The notes beneath the pieces were generated by a model. The model was not told the origin of the DNA. It searched no databases and saw only the letters and a program-made list of their open reading frames with translations. A stretch of 7,365 nucleotides of DNA from Actinomycetota bacterium (lineage in GTDB: Bacteria > Actinomycetota > Acidimicrobiia > Acidimicrobiales > CADCSY01), in assembly GCA_019348335.1 (NCBI GenBank), contig JAHWJR010000091.1, positions 1 through 7,365 on the forward strand. Reading direction: 5' to 3'. A program made the translations under genes and the position numbers. Of this stretch, positions 1 to 6,822 are shown one piece after another; the stretch's first letter is position 1; each line of letters begins with the position of its first letter.

Positions 1-414
1 CTCGTCGCCGATGGCGGCCCTGGACTCCTCGATGAGCTGCTCCAGCGTGGCGATGCTCTGGCGGGTGCCCCGCCCCGACCACGTGGGCGACTCGAACCGG
101 TCCTCGTGGATGGACACGCGCTCACCGTCTCGGACCGCCGCCATGACCTCGGCGCCCACACCGTCGAGCAGGGGGATGCCGGCGGCGGTGATGAGCAGCG
201 GGCCGACGTTGGGGTAGCGACCGGAAATCGACGGGGCGGCGTTGACCACGGCGGCGGGGCCCGCCAGCACCAGTCCCTCGGCGGCCACGCGGTCGAGGTC
301 GGCGTGGTCGATGACGGCCACGTCTCCCGGTCGCAGGGTGGGGATCAGGTCCTTGGTGCGGCGCCCGACGCGCGCCGGACCCTGCACGGCGTCCTCGTTG
401 GGTGACGCGGTCAT
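1..414 (-). CDS. steA: SteA-like cell division/envelope protein, N-terminal part (truncated by window edge)
   Basis: Reading the minus strand from the ATG at 414-412 gives 138 codons open to the window edge, so the 3' part of the gene is missing. The N-terminal half carries the block RTKDLIPTLRPGDVAVIDH followed by a DLDRVAAEGLV segment, then VVNAAPSISGRYPN and AAGIPLLDGVG. I recognise this as the conserved start of the Rv1697/SteA family. In Corynebacterium, SteA works with the membrane protein SteB at the division septum and affects envelope integrity; family members have a thiamin-pyrophosphokinase-like fold and are usually near 380-400 residues, so about a third is seen here. The start overlaps the recN stop as ATGA (411-414), a classic translational coupling arrangement, and the order recN-steA matches mycobacteria, where a SteB/MctB gene follows. 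Whether steB follows here cannot be seen. The role in division is inferred from the family. Confidence 0.88.
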   Translation of the reverse strand, partial: MTASPNEDAVQGPARVGRRTKDLIPTLRPGDVAVIDHADLDRVAAEGLVLAGPAAVVNAAPSISGRYPNVGPLLITAAGIPLLDGVGAEVMAAVRDGERVSIHEDRFESPTWSGRGTRQSIATLEQLIEESRAAIGDE

Positions 415-2063
415 GACCGGTCGCCGCCGGCGCCGGCGAGGGCCCGCTGCCGGGCGGCCACTGCCAGCAGCTCCTGGGCATGGCCCTGGGCGGTGGAGCT
501 CCCGGGTTGCCCCGAGAGCATGCGGGAGACCTCCACGACCCGGGACTCGTCGTCGAGGAGCCGGGCGCGGGCCACCGGGCGGCCTCCGTCATCGCTCTTG
601 GACACGGCGATCTGAGCGTCGGCGAAGGCGGCCACCTGGGGCAGGTGGGTCACGACGAGGACCTGGGCGCCGGCACTCAGCGCCGACAGGGCCCGACCCA
701 CCGCCAGCCCGGCCTCACCTCCGATGCCGGCGTCCACCTCGTCGAACACCAGCGTGCGGACGTGGCCGTCGCCCCCGTCGGGCCCGGTGAGGGCGGCGGC
801 GCCGAGGGCCAGGCGAAGGGCCAGCATCGTCCGTGACAGCTCACCCCCGGACGCCACCTTGGCCAGGGGCAGGGCGGGCTCCCCGGCGCCGGCGGCCAGC
901 AGGAACCGCACCTCGTCGGCCGGGTCATCGCCGGCGACGTCGATCTCGAGCCGGGCCCGGGGCATGGCCAGCTCCCGTAACCGCGCCCCGACGGCGGCGG
1001 CCAGCACCGGGGCCGCCGTCCGCCGGGCGGCGGCGACGTCGGCGGCGGCGCCGGCCACGGCACCGGCGGCCTCGCTCGCCGCCCGCTCCAGCTCCTCGGA
1101 GCGGTGCCCGTGCGAGACCAGCTCGTCCAGGGCGTGCCGGCGCCGTTCGGCGACGGCGACCAGCCCGGCCAGGTCGGCGACCCCGTGCTTGCGACAGAGC
1201 CGGCGCAGGAGCTGACGACGCTGGCGCACCGCCTCGAGCCGCGCCGGGTCCTCCTCGATGCACTCGGCCGAGCGCCGGAGGTCGGTGGCGACGTCGGCGA
1301 CCTCGGCGGCCAAGGCCCGCAGCCGCTCCTCGATCGCCGCGAAGGGACGGAGCCCGCTCACGCCCCCCAGCGCGGCGGCCAACGCCTCTTGGGCACCGTG
1401 GTCGTCGGCGAGGACGGCGTGGGCGCCGGCCGCGGCCTGGCGGTGGGCGGTGGCGGCAGCGAGGAGGTCCTCTTCCGCCTCCAGGCTGGCCTCCTCGTCG
1501 AGGTCGCCGAGGCCCGCCCGGTCCAGCTCGTCCACCTCGAACCGCAGCAGGTCCAGCTGGCGAGCCCGTTCACCGGCATCGCCGCCCAGCGACCGCAGCT
1601 CTGCCTCGATGCCGGCCAGGTGGCGGCGGGCGGCCTGCAGGGGCCGGAGGTCGACCTCGCCGAAATGGTCGAGCGCCGCCCGCTGGGCAGAGGGGCTCAA
1701 CAACGACTGGTGGCTGTGCTGGCCGTGGAGCTCCACCAGGCCGGCGCCTCGCTCGGCCAGAGCGGTGACCGGAGCGGGTCGACCGCCGACGTAGGCCCGG
1801 GAACGTCCCTCGGCGGGTACCACCCGGGCCATGACGACCTCGTCACCGGACCCGTCGACGAAGCGTCCGTCGACCCGCGCCTCGTCGGCGCCCGGGCGCA
1901 CGACGGTGGCGTCCGCCCTGGCTCCCGCCAGCAGCTCCAGCGCGGTGACGACCAGGGTCTTGCCCGCCCCGGTCTCGCCGGTCAGGGCGGTCATGCCGGG
2001 CGAGAAGACCAGTGACAGCTCCGAGATGACGCCGAGGTCGGTGACGGCCAGCTCCAGCAGCAT
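411..2063 (-). CDS. recN: DNA repair protein RecN
   Basis: A 550-residue SMC-like ATPase that acts at DNA double-strand breaks during recombinational repair. The ABC-type head is split as expected. Walker A GETGAGKT is at residues 29-36, the RecN-typical Q-loop stretch ELHGQHSHQSLL at 111-122, the signature SGGELSR at 405-411, Walker B LVFDEVDAGIGG at 438-449 (Asp441, Glu442), and the switch histidine in VVTHLPQVA at 470-478. SRMLSG near residue 513 is also a family hallmark. Residues about 140-350 are Ala/Glu/Arg-rich and fit the short coiled-coil arms. Length matches the family (about 550-590). The ATG at 2063 is fixed by an in-frame TGA two codons upstream and by alignment to the usual N-terminus; a GAGGG lies 3 nt before it, closer than ideal for ribosome binding. 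It is followed by steA with an ATGA overlap and preceded by a 116-bp gap after nadK, so it may have its own promoter. I found no actinobacterial LexA box there. Confidence 0.97.
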   Translation of the reverse strand: MLLELAVTDLGVISELSLVFSPGMTALTGETGAGKTLVVTALELLAGARADATVVRPGADEARVDGRFVDGSGDEVVMARVVPAEGRSRAYVGGRPAPVTALAERGAGLVELHGQHSHQSLLSPSAQRAALDHFGEVDLRPLQAARRHLAGIEAELRSLGGDAGERARQLDLLRFEVDELDRAGLGDLDEEASLEAEEDLLAAATAHRQAAAGAHAVLADDHGAQEALAAALGGVSGLRPFAAIEERLRALAAEVADVATDLRRSAECIEEDPARLEAVRQRRQLLRRLCRKHGVADLAGLVAVAERRRHALDELVSHGHRSEELERAASEAAGAVAGAAADVAAARRTAAPVLAAAVGARLRELAMPRARLEIDVAGDDPADEVRFLLAAGAGEPALPLAKVASGGELSRTMLALRLALGAAALTGPDGGDGHVRTLVFDEVDAGIGGEAGLAVGRALSALSAGAQVLVVTHLPQVAAFADAQIAVSKSDDGGRPVARARLLDDESRVVEVSRMLSGQPGSSTAQGHAQELLAVAARQRALAGAGGDRS

Positions 2064-2179
2064 CGGCCCTCAGCGCTCGGTTCGGGCTCGCACGCTCACG
2101 CCGGGAAGGTTAGGCCCCGGCTCGTCCCCGGCTCGCCCCCCGTCGACGGTCGATGGCGGGGGCGGGTGCCGGTCGAGGC
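2064..2179 (-). promoter_or_regulatory. recN upstream region: candidate -10, tandem 10-bp repeat and mini-ORF
   Basis: This is the only sizeable gap in the tlyA-steA cluster. On the minus strand, TAACCT (2112-2107) fits the actinobacterial -10 pattern TANNNT. Just upstream, the 10-mer CGAGCCGGGG occurs twice without mismatch, at 2135-2126 and 2124-2115, with an 11-bp period (one helical turn). These repeats occupy the spacer and -35 area, where an activator or repressor could bind. Seven nt after TAACCT is a GTG (2099) opening a 9-codon frame, MSVRARTER, that ends with TGA at 2072-2070, six nt before the recN ATG. An inverted repeat TCGAC-C-GTCGA lies further upstream (forward 2142-2152). The sequence patterns are directly seen; promoter activity, regulator binding and translation of the mini-ORF are inference. 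Confidence 0.3.
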
Positions 2180-3058
2180 CTACCAGTGGCCGGCGCTGCG
2201 GTCGTTCAGCCCGAACTTGGCCTTGAGGATGCCGAGGAACCCCCGGCCGTTGAAGGTCGCCACCAGGGCAGGGTGCCTGGCTGCCGTGCAGGCGATGGCG
2301 TCCCCCACCTCCAGGCGTCCCAGACTGCGGCCGTCGACCGAGAGGACGGCGGCCCGGTCGGCCGCCACCTCGAGGCGGACGGTGGCGTGCGGTGGGAGCA
2401 CGAGCGGCCGGTCGAACAGCATGTGGGGGGCCACCGGGATGAGCAGCAGGGCGGCGTGCGAGGGGGCGATGATGGGCCCGCCCGCCGACCAGGCATAGGC
2501 GGTCGAGCCGGTCGGCGTGGCCACGATGATGCCGTCGGCGTGGTACGTCGTGAACCGCTCCCCGTCGACCGCCACCTCCACCCGCACGATCTGGCCGGTC
2601 GGGGTCTTGCCCACCACCGCCTCGTTCAGCGCAGGAAACGAACACGAGCTGCCCGCGTCCCGGGACGGGGCGTCGACCGCCACGGTGAGGCGCATCCGCT
2701 CCTGGACGTCGTGGTCGCCGGCGAAGAAGCGCCGAAGCGCGGTGTGCAGGTGCCGGGGCTCGACCTCGGCGAGGTAGCCCAGGTGCCCGAGGTTGACCCC
2801 GATGACCGGGACGCGGTCGTCGGCGACAAGGTCGACGGTCCGCAGCATGGTCCCGTCGCCCCCCAGGCTCACGGCGACGTCGAGACCAAGGGTGAGCCGG
2901 CCCTGCGCACAGGCGAGGTCGGGCAACCCGGCGTGGCGGGCGTCGGCCTCGGACAGGCGGACCTCGTGATCCTGGTCGAGCAGCGACGTCGCCGCCTCCC
3001 GGGCCAGGGCGACGGCTTCGGGCCGCTCATGGTGGAGGACGAAGGCGACCGAGGCCAT
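2180..3058 (-). CDS. nadK: NAD kinase
   Basis: A 292-residue ATP- or polyphosphate-dependent NAD kinase that phosphorylates the 2'-OH of the adenosine ribose of NAD+ to make NADP+; it is cytoplasmic. The nucleotide-binding motif GGDGT is at residues 66-70, NLGHLGYL at 89-96, the NE pair at 145-146 (NEAVVG), the diagnostic stretch DGIIVATPTGSTAY at 175-188, and SAGGP at 191-195. A VDGR motif appears at 241-244, as in other members. Length is normal for bacteria. A longer open frame reaches to 3187, but the extra 43 residues would overlap tlyA and look like antisense shadow. The ATG at 3058 lies one base after the tlyA stop (TGA-C-ATG) and gives the usual short N-terminus, MASVAFVLHH. No good Shine-Dalgarno is visible, so translation probably depends on coupling to tlyA. 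The TAG stop is at 2182-2180. Synteny with tlyA and recN supports the call. Confidence 0.97.
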   Translation of the reverse strand: MASVAFVLHHERPEAVALAREAATSLLDQDHEVRLSEADARHAGLPDLACAQGRLTLGLDVAVSLGGDGTMLRTVDLVADDRVPVIGVNLGHLGYLAEVEPRHLHTALRRFFAGDHDVQERMRLTVAVDAPSRDAGSSCSFPALNEAVVGKTPTGQIVRVEVAVDGERFTTYHADGIIVATPTGSTAYAWSAGGPIIAPSHAALLLIPVAPHMLFDRPLVLPPHATVRLEVAADRAAVLSVDGRSLGRLEVGDAIACTAARHPALVATFNGRGFLGILKAKFGLNDRSAGHW

Positions 3059-3059
3059 G

Positions 3060-3875
3060 TCAGCCGCCGTGGCGGCGGCACGCCTCGGCCACCACCGCGT
3101 CGAGGTCCACATTGGCGGCGGCCTGAGGAGGGAGCCGGCCATCGGGAGCGACGACGTGGAGCAGGAACTCCACGTTGCCGGCAGCACCGGTCAGGGGCGA
3201 GGCCATGGCGCCCATGATGGCCGCACCGGCCTCTTCCACGGCCACGACGATCTCCTCGAGCACCCGTCGCCACACGACGGGGTCACGCACCACGCCCCGT
3301 CCCCGGTCGGCCTCCCGCCGGCCGGCCTCGAACTGCGGCTTGACCAGCGGCACCAGCGGTGCGCCGGGCGCGGCCAGGGTGAACAGGCTGGGGAGGACGT
3401 GCCGCAGGGAGATGAAGGACAGGTCGGCCACGACGACCTCGGCCCCTCCACCCACGTCGTCGAGGCCGAGGGACCGCACGTCGGTGCGCTCCCGGACCAC
3501 CACGCGGGGATCGCGACGCAGCTTCTCGTGAAGCTGCCCGTAGCCCACGTCGGCGGCGACCACCTCGGCCGCCCCCCGCTGGAGAAGACAGTCGGTGAAG
3601 CCGCCCGTCGAGGCCCCGGCGTCGAGGCACCGGCGCCCGGTGACGTCGAGTCGGAAGTGCTCGAGGGCGGCGTCCAGCTTCTCGCCACCGCGGCCCACGA
3701 AGCGGGGCGGGGGCCCCAGGATGGTGATGGGCTGGGCGGGATCGACGAGGGTGGCCCCCTTGCTCGCCGGGGCACCGGCCACGACCACCCGGCCTGCCTC
3801 GATCTCGGCCACCGCCCGGGCCCGGCTGACCGCCAGGCCCCGCCGCACCAGCTCGGTGTCGAGCCGTCGACGCAC
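3060..3875 (-). CDS. tlyA: TlyA family 16S/23S rRNA (cytidine-2'-O)-methyltransferase
   Basis: A 271-residue protein with an N-terminal S4 RNA-binding domain (about residues 1-55, RRRLDTELVRRGLAVSRARA) and a C-terminal FtsJ-like SAM-dependent methyltransferase domain. The SAM-binding motif DAGASTGGFTDCLL is at 85-98, ADVGYGQLHEKLR at 108-120, DLSFISL at 151-157, LVKPQFEAGR at 177-186, and SPLTGAAGNVEFLLH at 226-240. In Mycobacterium, TlyA methylates 16S C1409 and 23S C1920 and its loss gives capreomycin resistance; other bacteria carry a form acting only on 23S, and I cannot tell which this is. The GTG at 3875-3873 is the chosen start because it gives the canonical family N-terminus and no in-frame ATG, GTG or TTG lies upstream until inside the divergent rhomboid gene. 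It heads the tlyA-nadK-recN-steA cluster. The interdomain linker reads PRFVGRGG, so the Trp of the mycobacterial RXWV linker is Phe here. Confidence 0.95.
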   Translation of the reverse strand: MRRRLDTELVRRGLAVSRARAVAEIEAGRVVVAGAPASKGATLVDPAQPITILGPPPRFVGRGGEKLDAALEHFRLDVTGRRCLDAGASTGGFTDCLLQRGAAEVVAADVGYGQLHEKLRRDPRVVVRERTDVRSLGLDDVGGGAEVVVADLSFISLRHVLPSLFTLAAPGAPLVPLVKPQFEAGRREADRGRGVVRDPVVWRRVLEEIVVAVEEAGAAIMGAMASPLTGAAGNVEFLLHVVAPDGRLPPQAAANVDLDAVVAEACRRHGG

Positions 3876-3882
3876 CTCTCGA

Positions 3883-3888
3883 ACGCTA
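3883..3888 (-). promoter_or_regulatory. candidate -10 element for tlyA (leaderless geometry)
   Basis: On the minus strand TAGCGT (3888-3883) fits TANNNT and is followed by 7 nt and then the tlyA GTG at 3875, so the predicted transcription start would fall on the start codon. A 4/6 match to TTGACA, TTCACG, lies 16 bp further upstream (3910-3905). The only purine-rich stretch, GAGAG, touches the GTG and is too close to act as a ribosome binding site. This is inferred from position and pattern only. Confidence 0.35.
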
Positions 3889-3915
3889 CCGCTCGGGTTT
3901 CGCCCGTGAAGTGCA

Positions 3916-3921
3916 TAGAGT
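3916..3921 (+). promoter_or_regulatory. candidate -10 element for the rhomboid gene (leaderless geometry)
   Basis: TAGAGT fits TANNNT and lies 6 nt before the GTG start at 3928, which places the predicted transcription start at the start codon itself. No Shine-Dalgarno sequence is visible in the 15 bases before the GTG. No convincing -35 was found. The whole divergent gap to tlyA is only 52 bp, so the two promoters would have to share it. Confidence 0.38.
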
Positions 3922-3927
3922 GCGCGA

Positions 3928-4728
3928 GTGATCCCGCTGCGGGACGACAACCCCACCCGGCGGGTACCGGTCCTCACCGTCCTGCTCATCCTGGCCAACG
4001 TCGGGATCTACTTCCTGGTCCAGCCCCAGGGCATGGCCGCCAGCGAGTCGGAGGCGGCCCAGTTCAGCTTCCGGTACGCCGCCATCCCCTGCGAGATCAT
4101 CACCGGCGAGCCGCTGTCCGAGGAGGAGCTGCCCACCACCACGGCCCAGGCCGACACCTGTGAGCGGGGCGGTACGCCGGTGTTCGCCGACAAGCAGGTC
4201 TGGCTGGCGGTGTTGTTCTCGATGTTCTTCCACGGCAGCCTGTTGCACCTCGGCGGCAACATGCTGTTCCTGTGGGTCTTCGGCAACAACATCGAGGACC
4301 ACCTGGGCGCGGCCCGCTATCTCGTCTTCTACCTGCTCGCCGGCATCGTCGCCACCGGGGCCCACGTCGCCATCCAACCCGACAGCACCATTCCCTTGGT
4401 GGGGGCGTCGGGCGCCGTGGCCGGGGTGATGGGCGCCTACCTCATCTGGTTCCCGAACGCCCCGGTCCTCACTGCCTTCTTCTTCTTCATCATCTTGTTC
4501 CGGGAGATCTCGGCCAAGTGGCTGCTCGGCTTCTGGTTCGTGTCCCAGTTCTTCGTCAACCCCAACGCCGGCGTGGCGTGGATGGCCCATGTGGGCGGGT
4601 TCGTCTTCGGCGTGGCGGTGGGCCTGTTGGTTCGGGCCAGCCGGGGGGCCCGCCAGGTGGCCTGGCGCGACCAGTACCTCGAGCCGGGGAAGGATCCCTG
4701 GTACGGGGGCCCGCGCGGGCCCTACTGA
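3928..4728 (+). CDS. Rhomboid family intramembrane serine protease
   Basis: A 266-residue polytopic membrane protein that should cleave transmembrane segments of other proteins within the lipid bilayer. TM1 is about residues 14-31, after the typical cytoplasmic start MIPLRDDNPTRR. A long external loop (about 32-90) follows, then helices around 91-120, 129-149, 157-175, 180-195 and 215-235. Catalytic features are intact: H102, H107 and N111 in the HGSLLHLGGNM block, the nucleophile Ser161 in GASGAVAG, and His221 in AWMAHVGG. The cytoplasmic tail (236-266) is charged and ends in a Pro/Gly-rich segment. Two cysteines, C55 and C78, lie in the external loop and could form a disulfide. The start is GTG at 3928, which gives the standard family N-terminus; there is no clear ribosome binding site. 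The gene diverges from tlyA and its end overlaps the end of the HAD gene by 7 bp. The substrate is unknown. Confidence 0.95.
   Translation: MIPLRDDNPTRRVPVLTVLLILANVGIYFLVQPQGMAASESEAAQFSFRYAAIPCEIITGEPLSEEELPTTTAQADTCERGGTPVFADKQVWLAVLFSMFFHGSLLHLGGNMLFLWVFGNNIEDHLGAARYLVFYLLAGIVATGAHVAIQPDSTIPLVGASGAVAGVMGAYLIWFPNAPVLTAFFFFIILFREISAKWLLGFWFVSQFFVNPNAGVAWMAHVGGFVFGVAVGLLVRASRGARQVAWRDQYLEPGKDPWYGGPRGPY
4707..4722. terminator. 16-bp perfect GC palindrome at a convergent gene end (possible shared hairpin)
   Basis: GGGCCCGCGCGGGCCC reads identically on both strands and would fold as a 6-bp G/C stem with a GCGC loop. It sits in the last codons of the rhomboid gene and its final base is the last base of the HAD stop codon. 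There is no T tract on either side, so it is not a standard intrinsic terminator. Its position, where two convergent genes meet without any intergenic space, makes a bidirectional stop or transcript 3' end possible, but a coincidence of Gly-Pro-Arg-Gly-Pro codons is equally possible. Confidence 0.3.
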
Positions 4729-5477
4729 CCGCCGAGCTCGGCCTCCACCAGCGAGGCCAGATCGTCGGCGACGGCATCCGGCTCCGGATCCGCCGGGAGG
4801 TCGTCCCGGGAGGTGGCGCCACTGAAGACCAGGCAGAAGCGGGCACCCAGGTTCCGCGCCAGACGTCCGTCGGTCGAGGGTCGGTCCCCCACCACCACGT
4901 GGTCGCCCTCGCCCACCGCCGAGCGGACCAGGTCGACCATCGGTGTGTACGGCTTGCCCGCCACCTCCGGCTCGACGATGCCGGCGGCGGTGGCCACGGC
5001 GGCCAGGATGGCGCCCGCCCCCGGTACCGGGCCATCGCTGCTGGGAAGGGTGGGGTCGTCGTTGGTGCCCACCAGGCGGGCGCCGTGGTGCACCGCATGG
5101 TGGGCCACCCGCAGCCGTTCGTAGTCGAACTCGTGATGGAAGCCGACCACCACCGCGTCGGCAGGCCCCTCGGTGAGGGGGCGCACGCCTCGCTGCTCGA
5201 GGGCCTCCCTGACGCCGGCGCCGCCGCAGACCACGGCGGAGGTGCCGGGCTCGAGCACCGATGCGGCGGCCAGGGCCGAGGTCATCACGTCCCCTTCGGC
5301 CTCGATGCCGATCGCCGCCAGCTTCGCCTCCTGGTCGCGTACGTACGCCGAGGAGTTGTTGGTCACGAACACCACCTTGTGCCCGGCCTCCCGCAGGCGG
5401 CGCACCGCCTCGGCAGACCCGGGGATGGCCTTCCCGCTCAACCACACCGCGCCGTCGAGGTCGAGCACCCATGCCAT
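4722..5477 (-). CDS. HAD-IIA family phosphatase (NagD / glycerol-phosphate phosphatase-like)
   Basis: A 251-residue HAD-superfamily hydrolase of the class with a C2a cap. Motif I is DLDGAVW at residues 6-12 with Asp6 as nucleophile and Asp8 as acid/base. Motif II is FVTNNSS at 37-43, the motif III lysine is in AGKPYTP (Lys175), and motif IV is GDRPSTD at 197-203 (Asp198, Asp203) for Mg2+. Such enzymes hydrolyse small phosphoesters. The positional counterpart in Mycobacterium, Rv1692, dephosphorylates glycerol 3-phosphate in phospholipid recycling; the same activity here is an inference. The Thr that commonly follows DxDG is Ala. The frame stays open to 5579, but I chose the ATG at 5477 because it gives the standard MAWVLDLDG start; an in-frame GTG (5504-5502) is a less likely alternative. 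No Shine-Dalgarno is visible, but GATGAT at 5489-5484 is -10-like, 6 nt before the ATG. The 3' end overlaps the rhomboid gene by 7 bp. Confidence 0.92.
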   Translation of the reverse strand: MAWVLDLDGAVWLSGKAIPGSAEAVRRLREAGHKVVFVTNNSSAYVRDQEAKLAAIGIEAEGDVMTSALAAASVLEPGTSAVVCGGAGVREALEQRGVRPLTEGPADAVVVGFHHEFDYERLRVAHHAVHHGARLVGTNDDPTLPSSDGPVPGAGAILAAVATAAGIVEPEVAGKPYTPMVDLVRSAVGEGDHVVVGDRPSTDGRLARNLGARFCLVFSGATSRDDLPADPEPDAVADDLASLVEAELGGQ

Positions 5478-5583
5478 GGGGGCATCATCGCCGCCTGAGG
5501 GCACCCAGTGGCGAATCGTCGGGGCGCCGCCGGCGACGGTGCCGCCTCCCACCACCGGTGAAGCCACCGCAGGACGCACCTGC

Positions 5584-5589
5584 TAGGCA
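5584..5589 (+). promoter_or_regulatory. weak candidate -10 element for the DUF1015 gene
   Basis: TAGGCA preceded by TGC (an extended -10-like TGN) lies 6 nt before the GTG at 5596. It matches TANNNT except for the last base. A G5 run (5590-5594 plus the following C) directly precedes the start and could alternatively be a poor ribosome binding site. The rest of the 118-bp divergent gap to the HAD gene (5478-5595) shows only a small palindrome, CACCGGTG at 5553-5560. Confidence 0.2.
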
Positions 5590-5595
5590 GGGGGC

Positions 5596-6798
<1,203 letters not shown>

Positions 6799-6811
6799 AC
6801 CCCCGTCGTTG

Positions 6812-6817
6812 TAGGGT
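6812..6817 (+). promoter_or_regulatory. candidate -10 element before the terminal gene
   Basis: TAGGGT fits TANNNT and lies 5 nt before the ATG at 6823, inside the 24-bp gap after the DUF1015 stop. A 4/6 match to TTGACA, TCGACC (6788-6793), is 18 bp upstream and lies in the end of the DUF1015 gene. The AGGG within the hexamer, 6 nt from the ATG, could alternatively serve as a short Shine-Dalgarno, so the same bases have two readings. Confidence 0.3.
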
Positions 6818-6822
6818 TGACC

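Noticed and set aside
1104..2015. 303-residue plus-strand open frame opposite recN
   Set aside because: It is a mirror of the recN coding strand without its own start signal or domain.
2142..2152. TCGAC-N-GTCGA inverted repeat before recN as a LexA box
   Set aside because: The actinobacterial SOS box pattern is TCGAAC-N4-GTTCGA; the spacing and half-site here do not match.
3059..3187. N-terminal extension of nadK to 3187
   Set aside because: It would overlap tlyA by 128 bases and adds Trp/Pro/Ser-rich residues not seen in NAD kinases; the ATG at 3058 gives the family N-terminus.
2153..3217. 354-residue plus-strand open frame opposite nadK
   Set aside because: It is antisense to nadK, which has complete NAD kinase motifs; no motif is found in this frame.
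3057..4163. 368-residue plus-strand open frame opposite tlyA
   Set aside because: It is fully antisense to tlyA and then runs into a wrong frame of the rhomboid gene; its His/Gly/Arg-rich sequence fits a reverse shadow.
4473..4497. TTC-rich triplet run in the rhomboid gene as a microsatellite
   Set aside because: It encodes a Phe/Ile stretch of a membrane helix (residues 184-191); too short and functionally explained.
3886..5472. 528-residue minus-strand open frame across the rhomboid and HAD genes
   Set aside because: It is antisense to the rhomboid gene and in another frame of the HAD gene. It is Arg/Gly/Pro-rich with no recognisable motif, as expected of a shadow in GC-rich DNA.
4272..5498. 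408-residue plus-strand open frame
   Set aside because: It overlaps the rhomboid gene in another frame and lies antisense to the HAD gene. The composition is biased and it carries no domain; the real genes have full sets of family motifs.
5553..5560. CACCGGTG palindrome in the HAD/DUF1015 gap as an operator
   Set aside because: Eight-base GC palindromes are frequent by chance in DNA of this composition, and no second copy or flanking symmetry supports it.
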